64,000 nt of DNA from Cladorhizidae sp. MBARI D1340-BT2. Its lineage: Eukaryota; Porifera; Demospongiae; Poecilosclerida; Cladorhizidae. Below, piece by piece: positions 12,595 to 23,204 of this stretch (positions are counted from its first letter, which is position 1; every line of letters starts with the position of its first letter). The position numbers and the translations under genes are program-made. The notes under the pieces were generated by a model. It was not told where the DNA came from. It did no database searches and was given only the letters and a program-made list of their open reading frames with translations. The stretch spans positions 20,853,059 through 20,917,058 of the forward strand of contig JAQNBH010000002.1 in the NCBI GenBank assembly GCA_028752905.1, read 5' to 3'.

Positions 12595-13096
12595 TGACAC
12601 CTGTAATGAGATCCATTCACACCAACTAGAACACCTGTAATGGAGATCGATTCACACCAACTAGAACACCTGTAATGGAGATCCATTCACCCCAACTAGA
12701 ACACCTGTAATGGAGATCCATTCACACCAACTAGAACACTTGAGATTGAGATCCGTTCACACCAACTAGAACACCTAGTGGAGATCCATTCACTCCAACT
12801 AGAACACCTGTAATGGAGATCCATTCACCCCAACTAGAACACCTGTAATGGAGATCCATTCACCCCAACTAGAACACCTGTAATGGAGATCCATTCACCC
12901 CAACTAGAACACCTGTAATGGAGATCCATTCACCCCAACTAGAACACCTGTCAATTGGAACACCTGTAATGGAGTTCCATTCACACCAACTAGAACACTT
13001 GAGATGGAGATCCGTTAACACCAACTAGAACACCTAGTGGAGACCATTCACTCCAACTAGAACACCTGTAATGGAGATCCATTCACCCCAACTAGA
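12595..13096. repeat. 35-bp minisatellite, about 14 units, inside the Gypsy pol region
   Basis: Unit approximates 'cacctgtaatggagatccat' + 'tcaccccaactagaa'. Units at the edges differ ('acttgagatggagatccgtt', 'acctagtggagatcc'), and central units are nearly identical, as expected for arrays that expand in the middle. The array begins directly after the protease motif of the surrounding retroelement. Confidence 0.9.
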
Positions 13097-13114
13097 CGCC
13101 TTCCCCACATTGAC

Positions 13115-13406
13115 TCTCTCCCCGGTATTCTTCTGCCCCAGTATCAAGTGAAAAGAGAATGGTCATCTCTCTCGCCAACCCTCCACTTGTTTCTGTGTAA
13201 ATACTACTGGTATTATTACAAGCCTCTTGTGATTGGCCTGTCACATAGGTCTCCAGTTTCCCTGTGGCTGCTGATGAGTGCTCTGGAAGCTTCGGTGACA
13301 GCTGCATCAATAGCAGCAGATGTGAGTCTCGTGATTGCTGGTGTTGCTGGTAACATGGTGGGTGACAGTAATGCATGGTGTGGCCCCTCCATCTACAATT
13401 GTCGCA
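13115..13406 (-). pseudogene. Gypsy gag zinc knuckle and protease active site
   Basis: Minus-strand residues 'CDNCRWRGHTMHYC' (13365-13406) form a CX2CX4HX4C nucleic-acid-binding knuckle, the hallmark of the nucleocapsid part of gag. About 75 codons later, in the same frame, 'FSLDTGAE' (about 13130-13155) is the DTG(A) catalytic motif of the retroelement aspartic protease. The frame ends shortly after, where the minisatellite begins. This is the best-preserved part of the element. Confidence 0.75.
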
Positions 13407-13590
13407 AGTGATATTTTTCCTTCAAGGGTTCCTATACTGGCCATACTTCTGAACTGTGGCCCCTTGTCAAACTGCCTCCCTGGCTAACTTTGACTGCACT
13501 TGAGTTTGTCAAGTCTATCAGACAACCCCTTGAGGATGTCCCCCAGCTTATACGAAGATTGTGTTGCTCCTACTATATTCTCCTCTTCTT

Positions 13591-13797
13591 CGGGACCTTC
13601 TAGCTGATAGGCCAAAACAGAGAGATTTTGGGGTGGTGGCACTCACTGCAGCATCTAGGTTTGCTTGGTTCTTCTGTTTTACTCCAAATGCCTTCGGGAC
13701 CCTCTAGCTTATAGGCCAAAACAGAAAGAGATTTTGGTGTGGTGGCACTCACTGCAGCATCTAGGTTTGCTGGGTTGTTCTGTTTTACTCCGAACGC
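13591..13797. repeat. Tandem duplication of about 105 bp within gag
   Basis: Two adjacent copies share 'gataggccaaaacagagaga' / 'gcactcactgcagcatctag' and 'ttctgttttactccaaatgc', with a few substitutions. Confidence 0.85.
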
Positions 13798-13934
13798 CAC
13801 TTGTGGGTGATCCAGCTGTGTGAGATAGATGTTTTGAGCCAGTTGTTCTTGAGCCTCCTGGAAATCAGGGTTAGATTTGTCAACTAGTGATGTAAGTTAA
13901 GCTAGTTGTCAAAATCTCCCCAGTTCTCTCCTTT

Positions 13935-14300
13935 ACTCTTCTTCATGGCCCACAGTTCAGCCAGCTAGCAACACCTTCAAGTATGGTTCAAACCTCTCCT
14001 TCAGAGCAGCTGTTGCTATCATGAAGGTTGCTCGATTGGCTTCTGCCAAAGTTTGGAGTGTTGCCTGTTCCCACCCCATCAACCTAGCCTTGAGCCACTT
14101 AAGCTTGTCCTCATCATTCCAGGCATTGACAGTGGTGACATGCCAAAGTGGTGCATCCATTGCTCCCAGTTAGATTCACTGCTTCCATCAAAAGTGTCTG
14201 GAACCAAAGGTCTTGCAAGTGCTTCTCTGGCCATTTCTCTAAGCTGATCCTGCCGACTATGCCAATGTGATCCAGCCAAGAATAGCACCAGAGATGTCAA
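13935..14300 (-). pseudogene. Gypsy gag N-terminal/capsid-like remnant
   Basis: Two minus-strand frames overlap. The first begins with 'AREALARPLVPDTFDGSSES' and 'NWEQWMHHF'. The second continues 'DEDKLKWLKARLMGWEQ' then 'LKERFEPYLKVLLAG'. The pattern of a short basic leader, 'F.G....W..W..HF', and a helix-rich segment is usual for Gypsy gag. A frameshift near 14150 separates the two. Confidence 0.6.
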
Positions 14301-14683
14301 CCTTTGAGTATCAAAATCAGTGAAACAGGTCGTGGGTAATAGCTGGTAGGGCCAGTTCCCTGAATAGTTTAGAGAGTAGCTATTAGATTAGCAAACGTGT
14401 AAATTATTCAACTGAATAAAATTTGAAGTTGATTATTGAGAAGATGATTTTAAAATTATTAAAGCCTGGCTGGCCAAAAAATCTGGATCAACATCTTTCA
14501 ACGTTGTCATGCAAATGTATTTATTCCCACAATTCAATTCAAACAGAATCTTGATGCAATAGGAAATCAATAGGACATGTTTTGCAATCTCTCCTCCAGG
14601 AAAAATGCAGATGGTAGGCCACAGCTTGTTCCTACAGTACTCAAATGCTGCTGAAGAACGTGTTTTAAATGGCAAGGAAGTAA

Positions 14684-14839
14684 TCTCTTTTCCGACACCT
14701 AATCAGAAACATAGTGACCACTAAGATAGCTCTTCCAAATGACACCAACCCGGCTTACAAATTTGAATCACCAAAGGAAGTTCTCATTCGAGCTAAGAAA
14801 GCTTCCAGAGAATACAACCGAGCTCACAACAGCAATTGA
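14684..14839 (+). other. Unrecognised open tract, 51 codons
   Basis: An uninterrupted plus-strand frame ends at TGA 14837-14839. It includes 'LPNDTNPAYKFESPKEVLI' and 'RAKKASREYNRAH'. The composition looks protein-like (charged helix, no low complexity), but there is no initiating ATG and I do not recognise the family. It could be a 3' exon or a transposon scrap. Confidence 0.25.
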
Positions 14840-15535
14840 TAAGAAACATTGGGCAGAATAAATTGTGTGCATGTTATTGAGTGTTTAATGAGTAAATTGA
14901 CATTCATTGTCTGTGTCCCAGCATCATCAGTATCCATGACAAGTTATATTATCCAACTACAAAACGAGTTTTCTCTCTTGTGTCGCAGCTCTCATACAAG
15001 GTAACATGTTTATTTCTGATGAAGGCTAGAGTTTCTCTCTTACACACATGCACACACAAATACACACACAAACAGATAACACACACACCAATTCACCTCT
15101 TCTACCTGCCAGTGCAGGATGCAGTCATCGTATCCAGTCTGGTGAAGCCAAACTGAGCATTCATGGCAAACTACTGGCTCAGCATACTGTGCCAGAGGCT
15201 TGCTTGTTATTTTGGGAAGGATTCCCCTTGAAATAAAATACCACAATCAAATATCTTAGAACTGCATAAGTAATATTTCTGTTCATAACTATTTTCACAT
15301 ATCTATATAATTATGTGGCTTCCAGAGCAAACCAACTTCATAGTTCCGTTTTCTGCATAATCAGCGCCATTCTCACTTTCCTGTGCAGGAAGTTTTCTTT
15401 CCTCCAACTCAAGTCCATTCCGGATTTAATAACAGGTGTTTAGTTCAAGAAAGTATGTGAATACTTTATTTCCTCCTTTAGGAAACACTGCTCCAATTGT
15501 GACAGTGTAGCTCAGTCTCAATTGGTAAGTAACCA

Positions 15536-15775
15536 CCCTTGTAATTGTAACCTAGAGGCAAATAGCAACAAGACACGACCAAGTAATTGCTCAATAGGCT
15601 TAAAACTAGTGTGAATATACTCTAATTTTCCTCTCAGACTGTTATTTCATGTCAAGAAAATTCTTGGGGGTCATTAGGCATATATTCTGGGGGTATTATT
15701 GGCACAACCAGGGATTGAACCCTTTCTGCTTTCCAGACGCCGCTACTCAACCGTTTGAGCTGCGGGCATCCAAAC
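15536..15775 (-). mobile_element. SINE with tRNA-like head (copy 1)
   Basis: On the minus strand an A-box-like 'GCAGCTCAAACGGTTGAG' is followed about 35 nt later by a B-box-like 'GGTTCAATCCC'. A tail then includes 'ttgttgctatttgcctctag' + 'gttacaatta'. A second copy occurs at 36005-36216 on the plus strand with the same order. tRNA-derived pol III heads with a conserved core are the standard architecture of SINEs. There is no full cloverleaf, so this is not a functional tRNA. Confidence 0.5.
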
Positions 15776-15789
15776 TATTAGAGAAGTCC

Positions 15790-17030
15790 TCACTTGAACT
15801 CCTTCACACGGCAATCCGACCTACTAATGCATTGGCAAGTAGATTGGGCGGAGGTAATAGTAACCGCGAATTCTATTAGAGAATATACGCTTACGCAGCA
15901 ATACTGGTTTCCATCCTGTTCCCCTGTGAGACTCGCTTGCCCGCCAAATGTAGTTGCTAATGTGTACAGTCAGAGAAAAGGGCCCACTTCACCGAAAACT
16001 GATTTTGCACTAGGATCTACTAAGGTCATGGCATCTTGGGTCATTGTTCTTATATACCTTTCTCAAAGTTTCAAGGCCAAGAAGCGTTTCCTTCCATCCA
16101 AACGAGCAGTGCTTGTTAGGGGTGAAAGCCTCGCGAAGCTACCGCGTATATACACGGAATGAAACTACAGGCACGCGGAAATTGCTTCGATTTCCTTTTC
16201 TCCAGCTGTGGGGTCGTTTGATTTCGGACTTTTATTGTGATTCTTGCGGTTTTGGTCTTGCTTTTGTTTTATGTTTTTGCTGCTGTCTTTTTGTCGCCAT
16301 TGTTTCATTGGTGTGCTGTAACTTTTAGTAGCTTGTACATTATATTTAAATATGTTTGTTGGTTTTTGGGGGGGGGAAAAGAATTTTTTCCCTTCCGCCT
16401 AAATAAACCGTGACATGCGTCCAACATTTCAATACGCATTTTCTCGTTTGAGAGTCTTAAGAATTGTATAACTTTGGAATGGATTAGATCAAGGCACAAT
16501 TACAGTACCAGCTATCCTTGCACTTTAACCTCACGTCAATAACGCGTTTTGTTTTTGGCGAAGCGGGCCCTTCAGATCCTATCACAATTATGTTCATGTG
16601 GCTACTGCAGGCTATATAGCTCCTACGCACTAATGAAAACACTTGTTGCGTGGGCGTAAGAAAATGTTGTTGACTACAAATTGTTATGAAGGGAGTTATA
16701 TAGCCTGCCCAGCAAGGTAGACCAGGTGCAAGCTTCTATGGAACATTTTTGAATTTAGAGGGCTCCAAGATTAATTCATTAAGAGCTCCTGTACTAACAG
16801 GTTCAGTCTTGTGGCTATTGCCATTTTTCGGTTATTCACCAATTGAAATTTTATTTTGGCCAATCAGAACATTATTAGAATTTTTTTCAGTTGTTAACTA
16901 AACCGAATGCTATTTGTGTTTAAAAAAATGGTAGTACGGAATTTAGATTCTAATGTAGCAGCCTGCTAACTATGTTGGAACCATAAGTGTTTTTTCTTCA
17001 CCCTTTCTTATCCTACTAGAATAGCTACGT
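15790..17030. other. No gene recognised
   Basis: Several short open stretches without domain matches. An 8-nt G tract occurs near 16370. Confidence 0.4.
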
Positions 17031-17034
17031 TGAA

Positions 17035-17070
17035 ATTACATCATTCACGCTAATGCGTGAATGATGTAAT
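17035..17070. repeat. Perfect 16-bp-arm hairpin
   Basis: The arm 'attacatcattcacgc' is followed by the loop 'taat' and the exact reverse complement. It lies about 60 bp upstream of the LTR-like fragment at 17131. Confidence 0.9.
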
Positions 17071-17130
17071 TCATTAGTGGGCAAGGAGAGGCTATGAGTT
17101 TTTCATGTTGCAAGAAGAGAGAGTGATTGA

Positions 17131-17276
17131 ACAGGTAGCTAACCTGGGTGAGCATCAGGCAGAGTCAGTATTTTATTGTGCCATTATCTGTATGGTTGTA
17201 CAATGTGATTGATAACCAATGCCAAGGTTAGTTAACAGAGCTTGAAAGTTGGAACCTTGCCAACAGTCAGATAGAG
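17131..17276 (+). mobile_element. LTR or leader fragment at the 5' edge of the second Gypsy element
   Basis: Shares several blocks with the minus-strand fragment at 2826-2964. It lies upstream of the gag/protease-like region on the same strand, as a 5' LTR or leader would. Exact LTR boundaries are not visible. Confidence 0.4.
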
Positions 17277-18455
17277 GCTGGAGTCTCTAGCAGTGGAAAC
17301 TCAGATAGCTCAGACCAGTGCTTCAGTCGATCAGCTCAGTACATGTATCATGTTACTATTCCTAACCAGTAGTTAATTTAGTTCACCATTAGATGGTGGC
17401 AGATCTGTTCAGTCGGCTAGCCTCAAAATACTAGGGTAGCTCAGAGTATTACAGTCACAATTTGATTGTTCACACCCCAAGGGCCTATTCAACCACAGGA
17501 ATTCCCACTTCAGTGCAGGAAAGAGGGTGAAGTCGCCAACTTACCAATTTAGTTTACGCCTCAACTGACACAGCTAACAATATCCCAGACATGTCATGAT
17601 GACGAGCTGCACAGAAAGATGAAACCAACAGAGCCTCTGACTCTGAGACTCTATTCTTACAGCAAGAGAGTAACCATGACTTGCCCACCCAAATCTCAAT
17701 CATTAAGAACAGAGATACAAAGATACAGCCGAAGGAGAACAGTGAGAAGCCGAAAGTGAGCAGAAGGAAAGAGAGAATTCGGGAGAGAGAAGTGGCGACG
17801 GGAGGAGAAGAGAATGTTATGAGATGGAACGTCAACAGCAAAAGATGATCAGTGGGAATGACTTCTCTAATGGACGACTGAACAAAGATGTTGATGACCT
17901 CAATCAGCAGCTCATCCATAGCAAACTTCTGAGTACCAAAGTTTTGCAAGCAAGCCGAGGATGATACCTATATTGCCTCATTTTTCAATATCTTATGATA
18001 ACTACAGCATCTCTAAAGAGTATTGGCCTGCACACTTGGTCCCAGTGTTAAACAGAAGTGCACAGTAGGTACATGATGTAGAGATCATTCACATGAGCCA
18101 TGGCTAGTCACTCATATCAGAAACCAGAAACCCCCCGAGACATCGCTGGAAGGAGCAGCATCTGTATACCAGTGACAAGCGGATCAGAACAGATGGTATC
18201 AGCAGAGGAGAGACTTCCTGACTGAACATGGGTTTCAATCAGAGACAGAGCAGAAGCTAACCTCAAACATAAAGAGGGAAGCAGAGCAAAAATCAAAGAA
18301 AGAAACAACCGATGGATGATATGAAGTTCTGGCAACGACCTATGTTTGACACCAGCTTGGGCCCCTGTTGTTGCTCTTGTAATGAAGTATGGATATTTTG
18401 TGAATGCCTTCCCAAAAGTAAGTGCAACAGATAACTATATTGACAATTAGCAGCA

Positions 18456-18660
18456 GTCAGTGGAGCCAGCAAAGTGTAGTCAGAAAACAGTGGGTGCCCG
18501 ATGTAGCCATGACAGGCCAATGTCTACATTTTGCCGTCTTGAGTGGAACGTTCCAGGTGCTGCCTTAGCATTAGAAGCTAAAGCTGGAAATTGCCATATC
18601 TGATGATCTCCAGTATGATGCATTGCTAGGCAGAGATATCCTGTTCCTTTAGAATTGGGG
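18456..18660 (+). pseudogene. Retroelement aspartic protease remnant
   Basis: The codons GTC AGT GGA GCC AGC (18456-18470) give V-S-G-A-S, where the catalytic motif would be D-S-G-A-S. 'RKQWVPDVAM' follows, and the domain ends with 'DDLQYDALLGRDI' (about 18600-18645), the usual LLGRD close of Gypsy proteases. The catalytic Asp is missing and stops occur, so the protease is dead. Confidence 0.6.
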
Positions 18661-19074
18661 TATCTTCGTTGGCATGGTACAGACTCCAGCCCAGACGAAG
18701 CAAACTGAAGTAAAGACGGTGGCTGCTGAAGAAGTCACCACAGCAAGTCAAGCCAACCTAATGTCATGGGAGGAGGTGCAGGAACAGCCCTGTGACAACA
18801 CTAGTAAGCAAGATGGAAGCATGGAACAGACTGAAGCATCAGTAGACAACCACAGGAAGGGTCAGACATGCCAGTACTTGCCAAGGATCTATCTCTCCCT
18901 GACAGACCAGCATGAAAGAAACTCACTCATAGTGAGTGCCGACAACAGTATGCAACCATCAGTGACACTAGCCAGCAGCTGGATGGAGGAACCAGCAGGA
19001 AACAGACTGCTCAGGAAAACAATTCAAGTTAGACATCATCACGCGGAGTGTCAAGAGAATGGATCGGTACTACC

Positions 19075-19850
19075 ACGTGGAGAATGGACTCGTTTGTCAA
19101 GAAGCAAAATGTGATTGAACAGGAGAATGCACAAACCAGCTAGTGCTACCCAAAACGTACAGGGAGATAGATGGCACTTAGAACAGCACACTCCATACCA
19201 ATGGCAGGACATCTCAGACAGAAGAAAACAACTAACCAACTGCTCCTGACCCAGGGATATATCCAGACTTCCAGGAACTATGCTGAAGAGCTGCCCAGAA
19301 TGCCAGAGAGTGGCGCATCAGTGGAAGCACAAGGTTCCATTAATGCCATTACCAGTGGTATCAACCTTTCGATACCGACCATGTAGGCTATCATTACATG
19401 CTGACCGTGGTGGACTATGGGACTCGATATCCTGAGGCCATTTCCTTACGTCAAACCAACAGTCGGACCATTGCATCAGAATTGAAGACTATTTTCATCA
19501 GAGTCGGAATACCAAAGGTCTACGACTGTGGAGCCAACTTCACAAGTAAGCTCATAAAAAACTCTAGAGATTGTTAGAAGTTCAACCGATCCGAACCTGC
19601 CCCTACCATCCTCAGACTGAATGGTGGAGAGGTTCTAAGGATCATCTTAGAGAAATGGCTGGAGAAATTCAACATGCAGTAGGACAAAGCCATATCATAT
19701 ATCCTTTGCCTACCAACAAATACCTGACGAGCTGACCAATTTCAGTTCATTTGAGATGGTGCATGGCAGGAAAGTTAGATGACCATTAGACATCCTCAGA
19801 GAAATGTGGGAAGCCAAAGAGATGACCCCAGTTAGTGTCGTGGCATACAT
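19075..19850 (+). pseudogene. Gypsy integrase remnant
   Basis: The N-terminal zinc-binding domain reads 'AHSIPMAGHLRQKKT' (about 19180-19225) and then 'CPECQR' (about 19295), an H-H-C-C pattern. The catalytic core shows 'HYMLTVVDYGTRYPEAISLR' (about 19393-19452), 'GIPKVYDCGANFTS' (about 19505-19547) and 'HPQT' followed by a frameshifted 'VERF' (about 19610-19640). These supply the D, D, E positions of the RNase H-fold integrase. A helical C-terminal part ends with 'MQQVQERLQEIQQLD' (about 19850-19896). There are multiple frameshifts. Confidence 0.75.
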
Positions 19851-20468
19851 GCAACAAGTGCAGGAGAGGCTACAAGAAATTCAGCAGCTAGATTGAGACA
19901 AAGACAAAGACAGATGCCAAAGTATGATACGACTGGAACGCTAGACAACGTACCTTTGAATTGGGGGAGCAGGTACTGCTGTTCCTGCGTGGAAGGACGA
20001 GTTGCAAGCAGAATGGCAAGGTCCATCCACCATCCACAAGAGGATTATCCACAAGAGGATTACTGATGTTACATATGTGATTATTATGCCAGAGAAACAA
20101 AAGAAGAACCGCATCCTCCATCTGAATATGCTAGTCAGGTTAGAGTCTCTGACGGCTGCCTAACTCATGGTGGAGGAAGTAAAGGAAGAAACGGTAGCTG
20201 AAAAAGAACTCGCACCTGGTAAAGCAAGCCAGACAGTACAGAGCCGGAAGTCAACCCAGAGATGTCAGAACAGTGGAAGCAAGAATTGTGGTGCGTGGTG
20301 AAGAAAGAGAAAGCTCCTCAGAGACACCCCAGGCAGGACCTCCCTCCCCAAGATACATATCGAGACAGGTGATGCGCACCGATCACTTTACCATACTGTT
20401 TACACAACGTATGTGACATCAAGCACTTCAGAATGAGGTTCAGCAGCTAATGAGGGCCAAAATAATAG

Positions 20469-21134
20469 CAGGGGCGTACCCAGGATTTAGAGAGGGGGGG
20501 GTGCTCTCTCCAAGGCCTTTATAGTCAAAACCAAATAGAATAGGGTATATAGCTCAATTAAGTGTATTGCTGCATGCAGAAAACCAATTTGTGATCAGAA
20601 TGGCTGGCACCAATTAAAAAATATATCTTAGATATATAGCTAACCGATCGTTATATAAAGTACATCATATGACAAAAATAAATGATTAATGGGACTAGTT
20701 GAGAGGATTGAGTAGCAGCATTCTCCGTGGCTTAAGTTTTGCAAATCGGTCTATGACGTTATCAAGGTTTATGCTGTCAGAAATGTCTCTATGACAGAAA
20801 AACAGAAGAAGGGCGGTTCTCTGTCATTGCATTTCTGAAGTCAAAAAGTGTAATTCTCTGCTTCGTTTTCTGGTGGCATTTCTGCTGAGATGTATATATA
20901 TAGTTGGCAGCTCAAATCAAAAATCAACCACACAGTCACTGAGCTAGCTTGAGAACTTCTGTCATGGAACACGACTGGAGGTGGCTCTCTAGTTACTGCA
21001 TGCGCGCATGTGGATTACTCTTGGCCACACCTTTTTTCTTCTTTTTCCTTTCCCCCCCTTTTTTTCTCCTTTTTTTTTTTGGCATTCTGTACTCTAGAGG
21101 GGGCTGCACGCGCTCTATGCTGGGTACGCCCCTG
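20469..21134. mobile_element. Non-autonomous hAT-like element, 666 bp
   Basis: The left end CAGGGGCGTACCCAG is matched by the inverted right end CTGGGTACGCCCCTG (15 bp, exact). Internal sequence is non-coding with G, C and T homopolymers. CAGGGGCG ends are typical of hAT elements. The flanks share only AATAG (5 bp) rather than an 8-bp duplication. It interrupts the Gypsy RT. Confidence 0.75.
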
Positions 21135-21505
21135 AATAGAACCATCAACGAGCTGACCTATTGTGTTGGTGCTGAAACGCGAGGTACCTTACCAACTATA
21201 GATGTCTAAACCTGATCAATAGAAACATGAGGTACCTTACCGACTATAGATGTCTAAACCTGATCAATACCTGATGCCCAGGGTGGTTTGCTGGACAGAC
21301 TTGGACAAGCCAAGTAAGTATATATATCTTCACCCTGGACCCTACGAAAGGGTACTGGCAAGTGCCGGGATCAAGGCCGGAAACTGCTTTCATCACTACC
21401 AAGTATGAGTTTTCAACCATGCTGTTTGTTTGGTCTTGCCATTTCAACGAGTTATGAACACAACAGCAGAAGTAGCGTAGGTATTAGCATATCTTATGAA
21501 CAGCA

Positions 21506-21715
21506 ATCGACCGATGCCGTGGATAGATAGCGCTGTGCTATCTATGTCAGTAATCGGTAGATCGCATGCACCGTCGTGTGGTAAGCAAGATTAGCCCTAG
21601 CCTTGGCCTTAGCCCTGGCCCGACCTATCGGACCTTGCGCGATGTACCGATTATGTGCACGAAGGATCCATAGATAGCGCAGCGCGATCTATCAAGGTGG
21701 CGCAGGTCGGTCATA
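21506..21715. repeat. Imperfect foldback element of about 210 bp inside the RT remnant
   Basis: The left arm 'gaccgatgccgtggatagat' + 'agcgctgtgctatctatg' pairs with the inverted right arm 'atagatagcgcagcgcgatc' + 'tatcaaggtggcgcaggtcg'. The centre has short direct repeats of 'agccctagcc/ttggcc'. GC content is above that of the flanks. Confidence 0.65.
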
Positions 21716-21907
21716 ACAAATTGATGATTTGTCAACTTGTCCACCTCAGACCCTCAGACCTAGTCCTCAGCAGACTGGAGAAGTTGAATTAACAGGAAAA
21801 ACCAGCAAGTATCAGCTAAGATGCCAGGATTCTCAGATCTAAGCAGTGCAGAACTTCCAACGATGTCCAACAATAACCGGATATTATAGGCGTTCACGGC
21901 CATTTAG

Positions 21908-22070
21908 TTAAGGGGGTAAGTACCTTCAATTTGGCTGTTTTGGGTTGAATTTAGCAAAACCTTTTTTCGGGTTTATATCATAGTATAGCCCATGTTCTAG
22001 TTGTTTTCCAAATTTGAAAGCATTTGGATGCTCCATTCTCAAGTTATGCATGCCTGCTTACTTCAAACTC
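21908..22070 (+). mobile_element. Left end of a TTAA-type element
   Basis: TTAA (21908-21911) is followed by GGGGGTAAGTACC, the same G-rich start seen after TTAA at 24308 and 26771. Its inner part (22000-22065) is the reverse complement of 26634-26690 ('gagcatccaaatgctttcaa'). The right end was not identified. Confidence 0.5.
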
Positions 22071-22079
22071 ATTGGCCTT

Positions 22080-22860
22080 GAGGAAGACTGCCTGGTCATT
22101 TTCATTGTAGTAAAGTAAGTCATATCTCTGCTTCTGGTATTGGCATAGTGCATGTCCCTAGTCAAGCAGACAACAGTGGAGAACACTGACCGATCCCTTA
22201 CTTCACTAGAAGTCTCTTATTGTATATAGGAAGGGTCTAGGTGCAGACAATGCTACAGCGACCACTGCCTGACTCCCTCGTGACAGTCAACCACCACTCC
22301 TTTTTATCTGAGAACATCCCATTACTATATATGATAAAGGTGTTGGCATAGTAACAGAGTAGCCACCAGCCATAGGTCTGGGAATACGATACATTGCTGC
22401 CAGAGGTAAGACCTCACTCAGTCCAGTGGCATGAGTCACCCCCCCCCCCAAGGCAGAGCAGTAACGTCTTCAGTTTATAAATCCCATTTCATGCACAATT
22501 ATGCTATAGATGTGAATTGTCAACAACTCAACAATTATATTTCATATGATTTCCTTTGGTTCGGCAAGGAGAAAAATGTTAAGTATGGAATATTACCACA
22601 TCCAGTTTTAGCATCCCATTATCTAGAACTAGTGTTATATAGCCCAACTTTTAAGATTGGAATGACACTACTTTGAAACAGACTGTAAATCTCATGATAA
22701 AAGTGGTCTGGTTATTTTAGCGACCTTCGCCACATAGAGAGCTAGGGCGCTAAAATAATAGGCAGTTTATTTTATAGGAAAGGTCATATCCAATGCACGT
22801 GCACACCACACATCAGGGTGCATGCCTTCACGACTGTTTGGGATTGTTTGCTCACACCAA
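22080..22860. other. No gene recognised
   Basis: Contains a C run (22438-22449) and a small inverted repeat 'ttattttagcg' / 'cgctaaaataa' (22711-22760) that may be the end of an unidentified MITE. Confidence 0.4.
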
Positions 22861-22869
22861 ACAAACAAC

Positions 22870-23204
22870 TATACTCGACTCACTTCACACCAGCAAGGAA
22901 CAGTTAGAGAAAGACCCTTTGGAATGCGCTGAAGAGGAACTGGGGAGGAAGAGATGCAGCCATGTTTGACTACAACAACCATGAACTTCCTGGCAAGTAC
23001 GCTGCCACCTCTGGTAATGTAGCTGCCGTGAAGATTAGTAAGGACTTGGGAAAGCCAATTGGTGAAGTACCGCATGTGGGCTTCGAAACTGCATCCTGTT
23101 CTACACCAAATCAAACTAGAAGTGCTGAGCCAATTACAACACTAGAGGGTTGGAGACTCGTACTAATGAAGTCAATTCCAAGCTCAGCACAAACACCAAT
23201 CTAA
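22870..23204 (+). pseudogene. Helix-turn-helix N-terminal scrap of a transposase-like protein
   Basis: The plus frame reads 'GKYAATSGNVAAVKISKDLG' (about 22990-23050) followed by 'KPIGE'. It resembles the 'IGKYAAENGNAAAVRxF' helix-turn-helix start of a family abundant in sponge and cnidarian genomes, often attached to pogo/Tigger-type DDE domains. The expected 'STVR' helix is degraded to unrelated residues and no catalytic part follows. A pogo-like terminus occurs 280 bp downstream at 23484. Confidence 0.4.

Larger units (their letters stand above)
10765..14300 (-). mobile_element. Ty3/Gypsy retrotransposon, truncated and decayed (gag-PR-RT-RNase H)
   Basis: Read on the minus strand, the order is gag, CCHC zinc knuckle, aspartic protease start, reverse transcriptase, RNase H. 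The RNase H reading fades out near 10780 and no integrase follows. No LTR pair was found, so both ends are truncated or unrecognised. A 35-bp minisatellite (12595-13096) lies between the protease active-site motif and the RT. A ~105-bp duplication (13591-13797) lies in gag. Many stops and frameshifts show that the copy is inactive. Confidence 0.8.
20398..21905 (+). pseudogene. Gypsy reverse transcriptase remnant, interrupted twice
   Basis: Upstream of the insertion the frame reads 'LQNEVQQLMRAKII' (about 20425-20466), the usual start of the RT region. Downstream it resumes with 'RTINELTYC' (about 21139-21165). After a ~48-bp duplication (about 21180-21268) it continues 'MPRV', then 'LDPTKGYWQVP' and 'TAFITTKYEFSTMLFGL' (about 21330-21440). 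The final 'GYYRRSRPF' (about 21877-21903) corresponds to the GYYRRF end of RT. About 30 residues expected between AKII and YRTINEL are absent at the insertion point. Confidence 0.7.
17131..21910 (+). mobile_element. Gypsy-like retrotransposon with integrase upstream of RT (Gmr1-like order)
   Basis: On the plus strand the recognisable order is protease (about 18456-18660), integrase (about 19075-19850), then reverse transcriptase (about 20398-21905). Ordinary Ty3/Gypsy elements place integrase last. IN upstream of RT within a Gypsy lineage is the arrangement described for Gmr1-like elements. All domains have stops and frameshifts. The RT is interrupted by a hAT-like element (20469-21134) and a foldback (21506-21715), and is then cut off at a TTAA element (21908). 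A gag-like region should lie in 17550-18400, but I see no zinc knuckle there. A composite of two copies cannot be excluded. Confidence 0.6.

Noticed and set aside
15700..15775. Functional tRNA gene
   Set aside because: A- and B-box-like motifs are present, but no anticodon arm or full acceptor pairing. It fits a SINE head.
20461..21142. AATAG as a true target-site duplication
   Set aside because: hAT elements duplicate 8 bp. The 5-bp match may be chance, since the flanking RT has lost about 30 codons.
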